From Candidatus Lindowbacteria bacterium RIFCSPLOWO2_12_FULL_62_27 (GTDB taxonomy: Bacteria > Lindowbacteria > 2-12-FULL-62-27): 64,000 nt of DNA. The position numbers and the translations under genes were made by a program. Below the pieces are notes generated by a model that was not told the DNA's origin, ran no database searches, and saw only the letters and a program-made list of their open reading frames with translations. Of the stretch, positions 1 through 8,102 are shown one piece after another. Where the stretch lies: NCBI GenBank assembly GCA_001784175.1, contig MFPR01000028.1:131606-195605 (forward strand), in the 5' to 3' direction. Each line of letters starts with the position of its first letter. Position 1 is the first letter of the stretch.

Positions 1-2
1 AA

Positions 3-794
3 GTCCAGGAACACCTCAAGGCCGCCGAGGAACAGCTTCGCAACGTCGGCACGGTCGGGCAGTCCATCAACGAGCTCAACAGCCTCCTCAAAATGCCGCA
101 CCTGCGCGGCAGGTTCGGCGAGGCGGAACTCGGGCGCATCCTTTCCGATTTCCTCCCGGCCGACGCCTACGAGGAGCAGGTGGCGATCGTGCCCGGCTCG
201 GCGGAGGCGGTGGACGCGGTCGTCAAGTTTCCGAACGCGAAACTGCCGATCGACAGCAAATTCAACCGCGAGCAGATCCTGCCGTTGTTTGAGACGTCCG
301 ATCCCTCGATGTTGAACGAAGCGCGCAAGCAGCTTGCGGCGATCATCAAACAGCAGGCCCGGAGCATCAGCGAAAAATACATCCATCCCGAATACGGCAC
401 GTCCGACCTCGCGCTCATGTTTCTTCCGAGCGAGACGATTTATTTTGAAGTCATCCGGAATCTGGAACTCTGCGAGGCGATGCACAAGCTCAAAGTGTTT
501 CCCGTCTCGCCCAATACGCTGGCGGTCACGCTCAAGTCGATCGCGCTCAGCTACGACTTCTACCAGTTTTCCATCGGCGTGGAAAAAACGATGGAACAGA
601 TCCGGATGGCGCAAAAGAGCTTCGCCTTCTTCCAGAAAAAATTTGACGCCATCGGCGCCGGCCTCCAGAAAGCCCAGGAGGCCTACGGCACCGCCGCCAA
701 CCACCTCAACCGCTACGCCGGCCGCGTAGTCCAGCTCACAGGCGAGCCGGCGCCGGAAATGCCGGAGGAGGAACCGAAAGTCCTCTCACCCTGA
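3..794 (+). CDS. rmuC: RmuC family DNA recombination protein, 5'-truncated by window edge
   Basis: The reading frame is open from base 3, so the true start lies upstream. The 263 visible residues hold the conserved RmuC core: LRGRFGEAEL, then VDAVVKFPNAKLPIDSKF, then SDLALMFLPSETIYFEVI, ending in a helical tail. RmuC proteins are predicted nucleases (restriction-endonuclease-like fold, after an N-terminal coiled coil) that limit DNA inversions at short inverted repeats. The upstream coiled coil is only hinted at by the first 30 residues. The 3' end overlaps the convergent DUF4236 gene by 82 bases. Family call is secure; the role is from family knowledge. Confidence 0.93.
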   Translation, partial: VQEHLKAAEEQLRNVGTVGQSINELNSLLKMPHLRGRFGEAELGRILSDFLPADAYEEQVAIVPGSAEAVDAVVKFPNAKLPIDSKFNREQILPLFETSDPSMLNEARKQLAAIIKQQARSISEKYIHPEYGTSDLALMFLPSETIYFEVIRNLELCEAMHKLKVFPVSPNTLAVTLKSIALSYDFYQFSIGVEKTMEQIRMAQKSFAFFQKKFDAIGAGLQKAQEAYGTAANHLNRYAGRVVQLTGEPAPEMPEEEPKVLSP

Positions 795-1036
795 GATGTT
801 TTTTCGTTCAGAGGATCGTTTGCCGGCGCTGTCGCCGGCGTCTTGCTCGACCGGAAAAAGTAGTACCAGTACAATCCCGTCCCCGGGATTCCCAGCGCGA
901 TGTATTTGCATCCGGTGGCGGATATGCCGGTCCGGATGCCCGGAACGCCGACACTGCCGCCGATGCCGGTTTTGCTCAAATTCAGGCGGAATGGTCCCCC
1001 CGCCAGAACTTTTCTCCATCTCCAGTGCCAACCCAT
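713..1036 (-). CDS. DUF4236 domain protein
   Basis: A 107-aa protein whose first ~60 residues match the DUF4236 pattern: an initial MGW, the LNLSKTGIGGSVGVPGIRTG stretch and YIALGIPGTGLYWYYFF. The domain is a short glycine-rich beta module of unknown function. The C-terminal ~45 residues are low-complexity Ser/Thr/Pro and lie over the end of rmuC. A GGAGGTGATC Shine-Dalgarno lies inside the last codons of the upstream vWA-WD40 gene, and one base separates that stop from this ATG. The two genes are therefore probably translationally coupled. Confidence 0.8.
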   Translation of the reverse strand: MGWHWRWRKVLAGGPFRLNLSKTGIGGSVGVPGIRTGISATGCKYIALGIPGTGLYWYYFFRSSKTPATAPANDPLNEKTSQGERTFGSSSGISGAGSPVSWTTRPA

Positions 1037-1037
1037 G

Positions 1038-2386
1038 TCAGATCACCTCCGCTTTCCGATTGGCTCGCGTCCAGCAGATGACGCGGCCGTCTTCGCCGCA
1101 GGACGCCAGTTTCTCGCCGTCCTTCGAAACCGATATGCCGCGCACGGCGCCGTCATGGCCGTCGAGCGTTCCGATTGTGCGGCCGGTCCGGACATCCCAA
1201 CAGCGGATCATCCGGTCGGCGCCGCCCGAGATAAGGAAGGCGCCGCTGGGATCAAACGCCAGCGCATGCACAGGCGCGCCAGCTGTGATTTTTACGGCGG
1301 GCTTGAAGGACGCCGCATCCCACACAAAGATCACGCCATCGTCGCCGGCCGAGGCTATCCATTTTCCGTCCGGCGAAACGTGGACCGCGTTAACGTCGTT
1401 GGTGTGGCCGTGCAGAACCGCATCGCAGGTTCGGTTGGCGATGTTCCATATACGAACGCTCATGTCCGCCGACCCTGAAACGAGCGTTCGACCGTCGGTG
1501 GAAAAAGCGACGGACAGGACCTTGCGCCGGTGGCCTTCGAGGCAGGCTGCCGAGGACTGCGCCGCTACGTCCCAGACAATGATGTCTCGTTTGCCCAGGC
1601 CGAGGGCGATATATTTCCCACCCGGATCGGCCGCAATCGAATAGAAGCGGGTTTTTGAGTTCAGTACAAACGACTTTTCAACCTCGCCCGACCTGGAGAT
1701 GGTGTACAGCAATTTCGAAAACTCGTCCGGCAATGTCGCATCCGTATCGGCGAACTCGACAGGTGTGGCGCCCTTGGACGAAACGTGAATGTTGAACAGC
1801 AGCACGCCGCCGTCCTTGCTCGCGAGGTTCTTGAGCGCGTTGGCGGGGCTCGTCGGATCGCCGTCCGTCGCCTCTCCGTCCGTGATGTTGATCACGATGG
1901 TGGAAAGCCGTTCGGATGCTGGGCGATCCACTCGGTCAGCACTCGCTCGGCCTGCGTCAGCGCCTGGCACATGGGCGTGCCGCCGTTGGCGACCGCGTCA
2001 AACCAGATCGGAAATTTCACCGTCTGATCGACCAGCCCGCCGGCGCCGTCGTCCACTTTTTTCGTCCGCTCCTCCATGCGCGCCGGATGGTCGGCGATTT
2101 CGCTGATCGGCGCCAGCGTTTTTCCGGAGAGTGAATTGTTGAACGCGGGTCCGACCGCCGCGCCGTAGCCGATGACGCCAACGTGATAGTAGTCCCGGAT
2201 TCCCTCCGACTTGGCGCACTTGATCGCCAGATTCTGAAGCAGCCGGTTGACGGCGTCCGCCACGCCTTCGGACTTCGGCCTGGCCGTTCCGTTCGTGCCG
2301 AACGTGTCGGACATTGATCCCGACTGATCGATCAAAAACAGGAAACAGCTCGGATTTGTTCGACTGATCTCCGCTGTGTACGGCAT
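1038..2386 (-). pseudogene. vWA-WD40 fusion protein, split by a one-base frameshift
   Basis: Two abutting frames together make one ~449-codon gene. The first (2386 to ~1900) is a von Willebrand A domain with a MIDAS motif DQSGSM at residues 20-25 and the conserved KCAKSEGIRDYYHVGVIGYG block. It runs into a stop just after HPNGFPPS. The second frame resumes at IVINITDGEATDGDP, completes the vWA domain, and continues into five WD40 repeats ending in VWD, IWN, VWD, CWD and CWT. Adding one G to the plus-strand GG at 1899-1900 restores FPPIVINITDGE, the usual family sequence. I see no slippery heptamer, so this is a mutation or a base-call error. Promoter motif at 2444-2471; downstream partner is DUF4236. 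Confidence 0.85.
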
Positions 2387-2443
2387 TCGATCCTCACCTC
2401 CCTTTTTTGTGCCCGCCGAGGGCGGGATTTGCGATCCACTTTG

Positions 2444-2471
2444 AATAAATGCCGCCTTTGGTCGTTTTTCC
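2444..2471 (-). promoter_or_regulatory. Promoter-like motif GGAAA-N15-CATTTATT upstream of vWA-WD40
   Basis: Reading the minus strand, GGAAA (2467-2471) is followed by exactly 15 bases and then CATTTATT (2444-2451), about 57 bases before the vWA start. The leader holds a GC-rich hairpin near 2411-2426 and then a GGGAGGTGAGG ribosome site. It matches the exact motif found upstream of three other accessory genes. Promoter function is inferred. Confidence 0.55.
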
Positions 2472-2489
2472 GGCTTTCGGCGGCTATTC

Positions 2490-3506
2490 TCAGCTGACGT
2501 GAAATATCCGGTCCGTCCACCCCCGGCCGTTTTGTTCCGCGCAGTGCCAGGCCGACTCGTTGTTCATCCAGCACCACTTTTGCTCGTCCTTCCTGTAATA
2601 CCAGTCGCGATCCTGCAGGTAGTAAATCTGCCGGCCCCGGCGCTCGAGAATGTGACAAATCAGGTTGTCGTGATGGTGTTCCTCGTCGATATCGCTCCGC
2701 AGAAACTGCCCCATGGTCGAGTACAGTTCGTTCAATTTTCGCAGGCCCGACTCGATTTCAGGGTCTATGGCTTTGACGTTCAACCCCAGCCGCGCCGCTT
2801 CGCGCGCCGTGATCGGATACGAATGGGAAGGATAGGCCGAATTGAGTTCCCGGCTGATTCGCTCCGCTTTCTCACCGTCGGACATGTGATAGCTCAACAG
2901 TTCCTTGCAGATGCGGATCGACAGCGAGCTGGCCCGATCCACGGCGCCGATCACCAGCGGATGGATGTACTTGTACACCTCCGGAAACGGATTGCCGTTC
3001 GGGTGCTCGTTCCACAGCCTGATGATCCGCGACATTTCGTCGTGGCTGACGGATACGGGATCCTTGTCCGAGTCCGTCGGCGAGAGCGGGTGGCGGAGCG
3101 ACACGTCGACGGCCGTGAGAAACGAGCCGGGTCCCATGTGAATCTCGTCGCACCCGAGCGCCAGCATCGTCGCCGCCGAGGCGCATTCGAACGGCGCGAA
3201 CAGAATCACGCGTTTGTAGTAATTCCGGAGAAAGTGAATGAATCGGAGCGCCTCGTGCCCGCTGCCGCCGTCCGACTTGACGGACAGCCCAATGGTGTCG
3301 GCGTGGGCCGCTCGATCCACCACGTGCGCCAGCGCGTCAACATCGCTGTGCCCGATTTCACAGTTGGACGAATGCCAGAACGCAATCACGGGATAGCCCT
3401 GGATTTCCTCGAGCGCCTCCAGAATGGGTTGCGTCTGCTCCGTCAACACCGGGGACTTCTTCGGCGCCGCATGGGACGCCCCGCGTTCGGCGGTTTTCTT
3501 GTTCAT
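2490..3506 (-). CDS. SDH family Clp-fold serine proteinase
   Basis: A 338-aa protein of the ClpP/crotonase-fold SDH (serine dehydrogenase proteinase) family, related to SppA. Visible features are VKSDGGSGHEALRFIHFLRN (residues ~77-94, oxyanion-hole region) and FECASAATMLALGCDEIHMG (~107-125), where the Ser of ASAAT at about residue 110 is the likely nucleophile. The C-terminus (~280-338) is rich in His, Trp and Tyr and is not part of the usual core. There is no signal peptide, so a cytoplasmic role is expected. The frame is open further upstream, but the ATG at 3506 has a perfect AAGGAGGAG site and the upstream part overlaps the next gene's coding frame, so 3506 is chosen. Substrate unknown. 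Confidence 0.82.
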   Translation of the reverse strand: MNKKTAERGASHAAPKKSPVLTEQTQPILEALEEIQGYPVIAFWHSSNCEIGHSDVDALAHVVDRAAHADTIGLSVKSDGGSGHEALRFIHFLRNYYKRVILFAPFECASAATMLALGCDEIHMGPGSFLTAVDVSLRHPLSPTDSDKDPVSVSHDEMSRIIRLWNEHPNGNPFPEVYKYIHPLVIGAVDRASSLSIRICKELLSYHMSDGEKAERISRELNSAYPSHSYPITAREAARLGLNVKAIDPEIESGLRKLNELYSTMGQFLRSDIDEEHHHDNLICHILERRGRQIYYLQDRDWYYRKDEQKWCWMNNESAWHCAEQNGRGWTDRIFHVS

Positions 3507-3622
3507 TTTTTCTCCTCCTTGTGGATTTTGGGCGGCTCGACGCCGCGAAGGTCCGTCTGCATAAACGGCCCGATTCCCTTTCCATATTGTGTTTTCAAAG
3601 ATCCCATCGCTGCTCCAACCTG

Positions 3623-3650
3623 AATAAATGACGCCATCCGCAAATATTCC
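3623..3650 (-). promoter_or_regulatory. Promoter-like motif GGAAT-N15-CATTTATT upstream of SDH proteinase
   Basis: On the minus strand GGAAT (3646-3650), exactly 15 bases, then CATTTATT (3623-3630). It sits ~117 bases before the SDH start, giving a long untranslated leader. Same geometry as the motifs at 2444, 4274 and 17719. Confidence 0.5.
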
Positions 3651-3751
3651 GGAGGGACGCACAACATTTTCAACCGAAGGCCGCCCTTCCGCCGCCGCAT
3701 ATACTGAAATGGCCCTCCCTCTCACACTGGATCGCCCGGTGGATGTGAGGA

Positions 3752-4267
3752 TCATGTCGAGAACATCCGGGCGGCGTTGAAGGCGGCGACGGTGTTGAGG
3801 CCGCGGTAGGCTTCGACGATCATGGATCGGCCGCCGCAGTCCAGATGCTCTCCGGCGATCTCGCCGAAGCGCCGGTTGGAGACCTGAATCTGGCGCGCCG
3901 TCGCCCGCACCCCGTAGAGCCGCGCTTCGGCGGGATCCGAGATGAACATGCCCGTGTGGAATGGCGATTGGAGTTTGTGGGCGCGGACAAATTGATCGGC
4001 ATGGCACCAGATGCAGACGCAAATTTTCTCCCGCAAGTCCGGAACCAGCCGCTTGTCGACGGCGAAATCACCCATCCGGTAGTCGAACAGCCCATCGGGC
4101 GAGCCGTGTCCCAGCAGGATGACGCGCGCGTGACGGGCCATGGCGGCCCGCAGAGCCGTTTCTGTCAGCGCATCGGCTTGTCGGGCGACCATCCAGTTTC
4201 GCCCCGCGTAGATGCCCGCGAGAAATTCAGTGGAGGGATCGCCCGGATGGACCACCAGTGTCTTCAT
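3752..4267 (-). CDS. Putative His/Cys (caspase-like) hydrolase of unknown function
   Basis: A 171-aa protein starting MKTLVVHPGDPSTEFL. Two blocks stand out: VILLGHGSPDGLF (His at residue 54) and CVCIWCHAD (Cys at 88). An HG turn after a hydrophobic strand, followed ~35 residues later by a strand ending in Cys, is the layout of the caspase/CHAT-like cysteine peptidase fold. I recognise a conserved hypothetical family of this type in Bacteroides-like genomes, but no function is established. The start at 4267 is preferred over upstream codons because a promoter motif ends only 6 bases before it, so the mRNA would be leaderless. It lies just upstream of the SDH proteinase gene on the same strand, but each has its own promoter motif. 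Peptidase activity is inference. Confidence 0.6.
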   Translation of the reverse strand: MKTLVVHPGDPSTEFLAGIYAGRNWMVARQADALTETALRAAMARHARVILLGHGSPDGLFDYRMGDFAVDKRLVPDLREKICVCIWCHADQFVRAHKLQSPFHTGMFISDPAEARLYGVRATARQIQVSNRRFGEIAGEHLDCGGRSMIVEAYRGLNTVAAFNAARMFST

Positions 4268-4273
4268 ACCCCA

Positions 4274-4301
4274 TATAAATGCCGCCCCCGGCCAAATTTC
4301 C
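4274..4301 (-). promoter_or_regulatory. Promoter-like motif GGAAA-N15-CATTTATA upstream of the His/Cys hydrolase
   Basis: On the minus strand GGAAA (4297-4301), 15 bases, then CATTTATA (4274-4281). Six bases separate it from the ATG at 4267, so transcription would begin at or near the start codon. There is no recognisable ribosome site between. Confidence 0.55.
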
Positions 4302-4410
4302 GGGACGGCCAAAAGATCCGAAGTGGCAATCTTGCAATATCCGTTGCCGGCATTCTGAATTTGACTTGCATCTTCTGCCGACCCTGTGCTTGAATCTCAT
4401 GGGGGGGGAG

Positions 4411-4740
4411 ATGGATATTGAGAAGCTTTCTTTGGATGAGTTGCACGACCTCAACCGGCGAGTCGTCCGGCGGATCCGGTATCTGAACAGCCTCAAAACC
4501 GGGCGTGAGCTTGAGAAATTCGAGATCGGCGACCGCGTCTGTTTTCACCCGGACGGCAAACACATGGAGGGAGTCGTGGTTCGCGTCAACCGCAAGACCC
4601 TCGGCGTGCGGACGGACAGCGGCCACGAGTGGAGAGTCCACCCGGGCGCGGCCACAAAGGTCTCTTCCTCCACCACGCCGCCTTTCCCCACACGGATCGG
4701 GGAAATCGAGATGCCCCCTGCTGGATTTTCCGAGAACTGA
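4411..4740 (+). CDS. Small conserved protein with KOW/SH3-like core
   Basis: A 109-aa protein beginning MDIEKLSLDELHDLNRRVV. The middle (FEIGDRVCFHPDGKHMEGVVVRVNRKTLGVRTDSG) alternates short beta strands in the style of a KOW or SH3-like barrel, as in families that bind nucleic acid. The ATG at 4411 follows a GGGGGGGGAG purine run that can act as a ribosome site; an ATG 12 bases upstream in the same frame is the alternative. It leads a compact plus-strand trio (4411, 4791, 6615) of unknown function. Confidence 0.65.
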   Translation: MDIEKLSLDELHDLNRRVVRRIRYLNSLKTGRELEKFEIGDRVCFHPDGKHMEGVVVRVNRKTLGVRTDSGHEWRVHPGAATKVSSSTTPPFPTRIGEIEMPPAGFSEN

Positions 4741-4790
4741 CACCAGCCATGACGGTTTATACATTGCGTGGAAGGAGAGAGGAAAGGCTT

Positions 4791-6608
4791 ATGGAGAAAC
4801 TATCGGCGGGTTTGTCGGAGAAAGAGATCCGGCGTGTGCTGACGGGGTCGCTGACCGTATTGGGCAGATCGAAACTCGATCTGCTCTTCGCAAAACTCGG
4901 TCCCGAAACCGGTCGATCCCTTCGGCGAATCCTCCATTCGTCCAGGCAAAATCGCGAGTTGCGCCGCAGTCCCGACAAGATCCGGCAGGAATGGACGCGG
5001 GCGTGGGAGGAATGGGACGATCGATTCTCTGCCGCCGGCGATGAGCAAGGGCCATACGTGTCCCAGGACGCCGACTGGGAGCAACCCTACTTCGACCACG
5101 AATCTCTGATAAGTGACTTGGAACCGATTGCGGCAAAGATGGGGAAACTTCTGCCTCGGGTGTTCGATGAGGGTCTTGATCCGGAATTCAGTTTCGCCGA
5201 GGCGGTCAAAAAGAGCGTTGAGGATTTCTCGTCCAGCCTTCCGGAGTGGCTGAATCCTTTCGAAACGGACGGATTCGGGTTGGGTCCTCAAGCGACGGCC
5301 TGCCTTCTGGATTGGGAGCGGCGAGCCGACCGCCCGGCCTTTCAGCTCATCGACGATCTTCGGCGGCTGGAGGCCGACATCGGGAATTTTTATCTGGACG
5401 AAGGCGCGGTCGTCCGGTTTGTCCGCTCCCTGTCCACGGAGGACAAGAAAGAAATCCAGCGCGGAATGCGGTCGAACCGTCAGGAGGCTCACTGGCGCAA
5501 GGCTCTGGACAATGCGCGCTCCACCTGGTTTCGCATCTACAAGGAACTGTCCCGCGGCCACGACCGCGCGGGCTATCTGGAAAACTGCGAGGCTAAAATT
5601 GATCAGGATTGGACGTTGGCCCTGCCTGTGATTCGCAATCTGCAAAGCAGGAAGGATCATTCGAAAGTCGTGGAGGTATGCGGGAGGGCGTTGCGCTCAG
5701 TATTGGGATCTTGGGATGCAAAGACATGGGATCCGAAAGAAAAACTGATCGGCCTTTGGGTCGGCCGCGCCGCCGACGGCAAGCCGGATGCCGGAGTCAT
5801 TCAGATTCTGCGCGCGTGGGAAGAATCCGCGGAAGCCATGGGTCAAGCCGATCTGGCCGCGGCGATCCATCTTCAGGCGGATTTGCTTCCGGACTGGCGT
5901 AACTGGGATAAGGCTCTGTCGGCATTCCGCCGTCAGCCCATGGAGTCGTTCCCCAAGATGCGGGAATGCCTTTATGAAAAATGGCGCGTCCGGGTTACCG
6001 AAGAAAGCATGCAAAGGTGTGTCATCGACTCCATTGAACGCGCGGAAATTTCCCAATGGATCCCTGCGCTTGCGGATGCGGCGCGGAAAAGCGAGAGTGG
6101 GTCAACGGTGTTTTCCGATCAGATCCGTCCGTGGCTGCGACAAATGGATGAAGGCCGGGCGGCCGTGCGCATATCCATCAATGACATCGCCCGGCTCACC
6201 TTGGATCTGGATGGCGCCTCGTGGCTTCGGCGCGAGTCTCCGACGCTGGTCCGCCTGCTGGCTTACGGCTGGAACGACGATCCGGCCCTGCGCGCCTCCC
6301 GGCGCAAGTGGCTGGAACATTCAGGCGGCCCTGCGTTGATCCCCGACCTTCTCGGATTCTGGCGCCGGAATACCGAACGGCTCGTTCCTGACCCGAAAGA
6401 CGCCGAATCGTCCAACTACGACCGTTGCGCGGACTGGGTTCGCGCCCTGCACGAGATTCAGCCGGCCTCCGGCCGGAAACTTCTCGCCGGCTGGTCAACC
6501 CTCCACCGCCGCCGGAAGAATCTGTGGTGTGCGCTGCGCAAGCGCGGCCTGCCCGTTCCCGGCGCGCCCACAGGAAAGATACTCCCCCGGCAAACGGCCA
6601 CGGCCTGA
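4791..6608 (+). CDS. Uncharacterised 605-aa protein
   Basis: I do not recognise this protein. It is hydrophilic, largely helical, with no signal peptide, membrane span or nucleotide-binding loop that I can see. The central part (~300-430) has helical hairpins resembling TPR-like repeats (for example the AWEESAEAMGQADLAAAIHL stretch). The C-terminus is basic. The chosen ATG at 4791 follows a GGAGAGAGGAAAGG purine stretch; an ATG at 4749 in frame is the alternative. The gene begins 50 bases after the KOW-like gene and ends 6 bases before the next, so the three are probably one operon. Confidence 0.6.
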   Translation: MEKLSAGLSEKEIRRVLTGSLTVLGRSKLDLLFAKLGPETGRSLRRILHSSRQNRELRRSPDKIRQEWTRAWEEWDDRFSAAGDEQGPYVSQDADWEQPYFDHESLISDLEPIAAKMGKLLPRVFDEGLDPEFSFAEAVKKSVEDFSSSLPEWLNPFETDGFGLGPQATACLLDWERRADRPAFQLIDDLRRLEADIGNFYLDEGAVVRFVRSLSTEDKKEIQRGMRSNRQEAHWRKALDNARSTWFRIYKELSRGHDRAGYLENCEAKIDQDWTLALPVIRNLQSRKDHSKVVEVCGRALRSVLGSWDAKTWDPKEKLIGLWVGRAADGKPDAGVIQILRAWEESAEAMGQADLAAAIHLQADLLPDWRNWDKALSAFRRQPMESFPKMRECLYEKWRVRVTEESMQRCVIDSIERAEISQWIPALADAARKSESGSTVFSDQIRPWLRQMDEGRAAVRISINDIARLTLDLDGASWLRRESPTLVRLLAYGWNDDPALRASRRKWLEHSGGPALIPDLLGFWRRNTERLVPDPKDAESSNYDRCADWVRALHEIQPASGRKLLAGWSTLHRRRKNLWCALRKRGLPVPGAPTGKILPRQTATA

Positions 6609-6614
6609 CCGACC

Positions 6615-7283
6615 ATGGCGCGCACGACAGGCCCTGTTTACATCACAAACCTGTTGCATCTGTTTCCGGCCGATCCCGAATCCGTCATTCCGGATAAGGC
6701 GCTCAAACTTCGAGAATTTTTGGGACTCATCGTCAGAACGGCCACTGCCGTAATGGCCGAAACCGATATCGCCGCCGGCATCCGATGCAGGAGCAGGATG
6801 CATCGGAAAAAGTGTACCGGATTTCTGCTTATCCAGCGCCAGGATGTTCCCGGACCCTTCATCCACTGGGCTTGTGATCGGTGCGGCTCCGGCGGCAGAA
6901 TTGAGGGATTTGCAGGATCCCCTTATGACCTCTCCCGTTTTCGTAACGGTCTGGGGAGCGGTGATGGAGGCGAACGCATACAAGTCGAGATCACACCTGA
7001 CGAATACAACTCCCTCATCGCCGGAAAATTCATCCCCTACGACCCCGATTCGGAACGAATCATTTTTTCAGCCCGCTACTACGAAGAAACGGTCCAGCTC
7101 GAAGCCGCCGCCGATGACCTCGATACCCTCGGAGACTGCGTTGCCGCCGACGCAAATCATGAGAAAAACCGCAAACGGGCAAAACATGTACAATCCATCT
7201 TCCAAAAAATTACAGTCGCGCTCGATATGGATTCCCGCCGATCAAACGGGGACTGCCGAATCCGGTCAGGCTGGACGCACTGA
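6615..7283 (+). CDS. Conserved hypothetical protein with zinc-ribbon-like cysteines
   Basis: A 222-aa protein with an N-terminal helical part (VYITNLLHLF...), then cysteines at residues 58, 67, 87 and 90 (C-x8-C-x19-CDRC), a plausible zinc ribbon ending in GRIEGFAGSPYDLSRF. The second half carries VEITPDEYNSLIAG. I recall a conserved bacterial family with this plan (N-terminal YVTxLLH, four cysteines, GWEGTPWDLS-type motif) and no assigned role. It starts 6 bases after the 605-aa gene. Its end overlaps the convergent DUF4143 fragment by ~18 bases. Confidence 0.6.
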   Translation: MARTTGPVYITNLLHLFPADPESVIPDKALKLREFLGLIVRTATAVMAETDIAAGIRCRSRMHRKKCTGFLLIQRQDVPGPFIHWACDRCGSGGRIEGFAGSPYDLSRFRNGLGSGDGGERIQVEITPDEYNSLIAGKFIPYDPDSERIIFSARYYEETVQLEAAADDLDTLGDCVAADANHEKNRKRAKHVQSIFQKITVALDMDSRRSNGDCRIRSGWTH

Positions 7284-7631
7284 CTGTGGGAGAGGGTAAC
7301 CGATGTCGTATGTGAGGGGCATGTGGCGGCCGTACGTGCCGGACCGGAATGATCCGCTGTACGCGTGCAGCGAGCCGCATACGAAGGTGTCCTCCATGAG
7401 GGCGTAGTAGGATTTGACGGTGTTGCGGCTGACGCCCAGCGCGCTTGACAGCGTGCTGTAATTGACGATTTGCCCGTCGTACGCGCCGGCCACCATGAGA
7501 AATTTTCCGAATGTTCCGATGATTGAAACCAGATTCTCCCGCCGGATTTCATTTTCCACGTACGTGGCCGAGTAATTTTCCAGCAGTTCAAACGCGTCCG
7601 CATCTTTGGGCGTCAGGCACTGTTCTGAATG
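7266..7631 (-). pseudogene. C-terminal fragment of an AAA+ ATPase (DUF4143 type)
   Basis: The open stretch encodes ELLENYSATYVENEIRRENL and then VSIIGTFGKFLMVAGAYDGQ, followed by a winged-helix segment SALGVSRNTVKSYYALMEDT. This is the linker and DUF4143 region found at the C-terminus of a widespread AAA+ ATPase family. The N-terminal ATPase with its Walker motifs is missing, and the frame is closed by a stop at 7632-7634. It is a remnant; the longest ATG-started piece is 7559-7266. Confidence 0.65.
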
Positions 7632-7669
7632 TCAGGCATAGGTTTATTTGCCGGCGAGTGTGCGGAGGC

Positions 7670-7783
7670 TCACGTCAGAATGAAGCGCTCCGATTTCGAC
7701 GTTGCCGCCATCCGGTCAACCAGGGACTGGGGCGTGTCGGCACGAACGAGGGCGCTGACCGCATCGGTATCGAACAGATACAT
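7670..7783 (-). pseudogene. Truncated VapC-type PIN toxin, first 37 codons only
   Basis: Encodes MYLFDTDAVSALVRADTPQS and on to SKSERFILT before a stop. The first 35 residues match the intact toxin at 12605-13009 almost exactly, including the first PIN acidic residue in FDTD. The match ends at SERFI, the edge of a duplicated block, so the nuclease is inactive. It starts 6 bases after the antitoxin stop, as in the intact pair. Confidence 0.75.
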
Positions 7784-7789
7784 AAGGGC

Positions 7790-8038
7790 CTAAAAGCGCA
7801 CGGCCCGCGGCTTGTCTTTGCGGCGGCCCGACACGATCGAATTCATCGTCCGGAAAAATGGATGTCCCGGGGCCAGCCAGCCTTTCCAGTCCCGCGGCCA
7901 GCGCTCATCCTCCACCCGGATCAACTTCGCGACCGGCCGGCCGCGGCGCGTGATTAGAAATTCCTCGCGACCATACGCCACCCTTCCGAGTAGAGCCGAC
8001 AACCGCTTCTTGGCCTCCGCAACGCTGATCGACACCAT
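7790..8038 (-). CDS. Phd/YefM-type antitoxin, copy 1 (toxin partner truncated)
   Basis: An 82-aa protein with the Phd fold signature: MVSISVAEAKKRLSALLGRV, then EEFLITRRGRPVAKLIRVED. The C-terminal half (KGWLAPGHPFFRTMNSIVS) would wrap the toxin. It differs from the second copy at 13016-13264 in three residues. The toxin next to it is truncated, so this is an orphan that might still repress the other copy or neutralise the intact toxin. Its own promoter and palindrome are intact. Confidence 0.85.
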   Translation of the reverse strand: MVSISVAEAKKRLSALLGRVAYGREEFLITRRGRPVAKLIRVEDERWPRDWKGWLAPGHPFFRTMNSIVSGRRKDKPRAVRF

Positions 8039-8054
8039 GGGTCACATCCTCCTT

Positions 8055-8100
8055 TATAGGTCATTATGACCATTATAGGCCATATCCCCTGCGGCCTCAA
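8055..8100 (-). promoter_or_regulatory. Promoter and palindromic operator of antitoxin copy 1
   Basis: On the minus strand TTGAGG (8095-8100), 17 bases, TATAAT (8072-8077). The -10 box abuts a perfect 13-base palindrome GGTCATAATGACC (8059-8071), flanked by TATA/TATAA, between promoter and start. This is the layout expected for autorepression by the Phd-like protein. An AAAGGAGGATG ribosome site follows. Confidence 0.7.
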
Positions 8101-8102
8101 AT

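Noticed and set aside
1038-2386. Selenocysteine or programmed frameshift as the cause of the split vWA gene
   Set aside because: Reading through the TGA would keep the wrong frame, and there is no slippery heptamer. A missing base explains all of the sequence.
2411-2426. Rho-independent terminator at the GCCCGCC hairpin
   Set aside because: The hairpin has no T tract downstream on the relevant (minus) strand and lies in the leader of the vWA gene.
2490-4022. Extension of the SDH proteinase to a 510-codon protein
   Set aside because: The added 172 residues overlap the His/Cys hydrolase gene in another frame, are low-complexity Arg-rich, and the internal ATG at 3506 has a perfect ribosome site.
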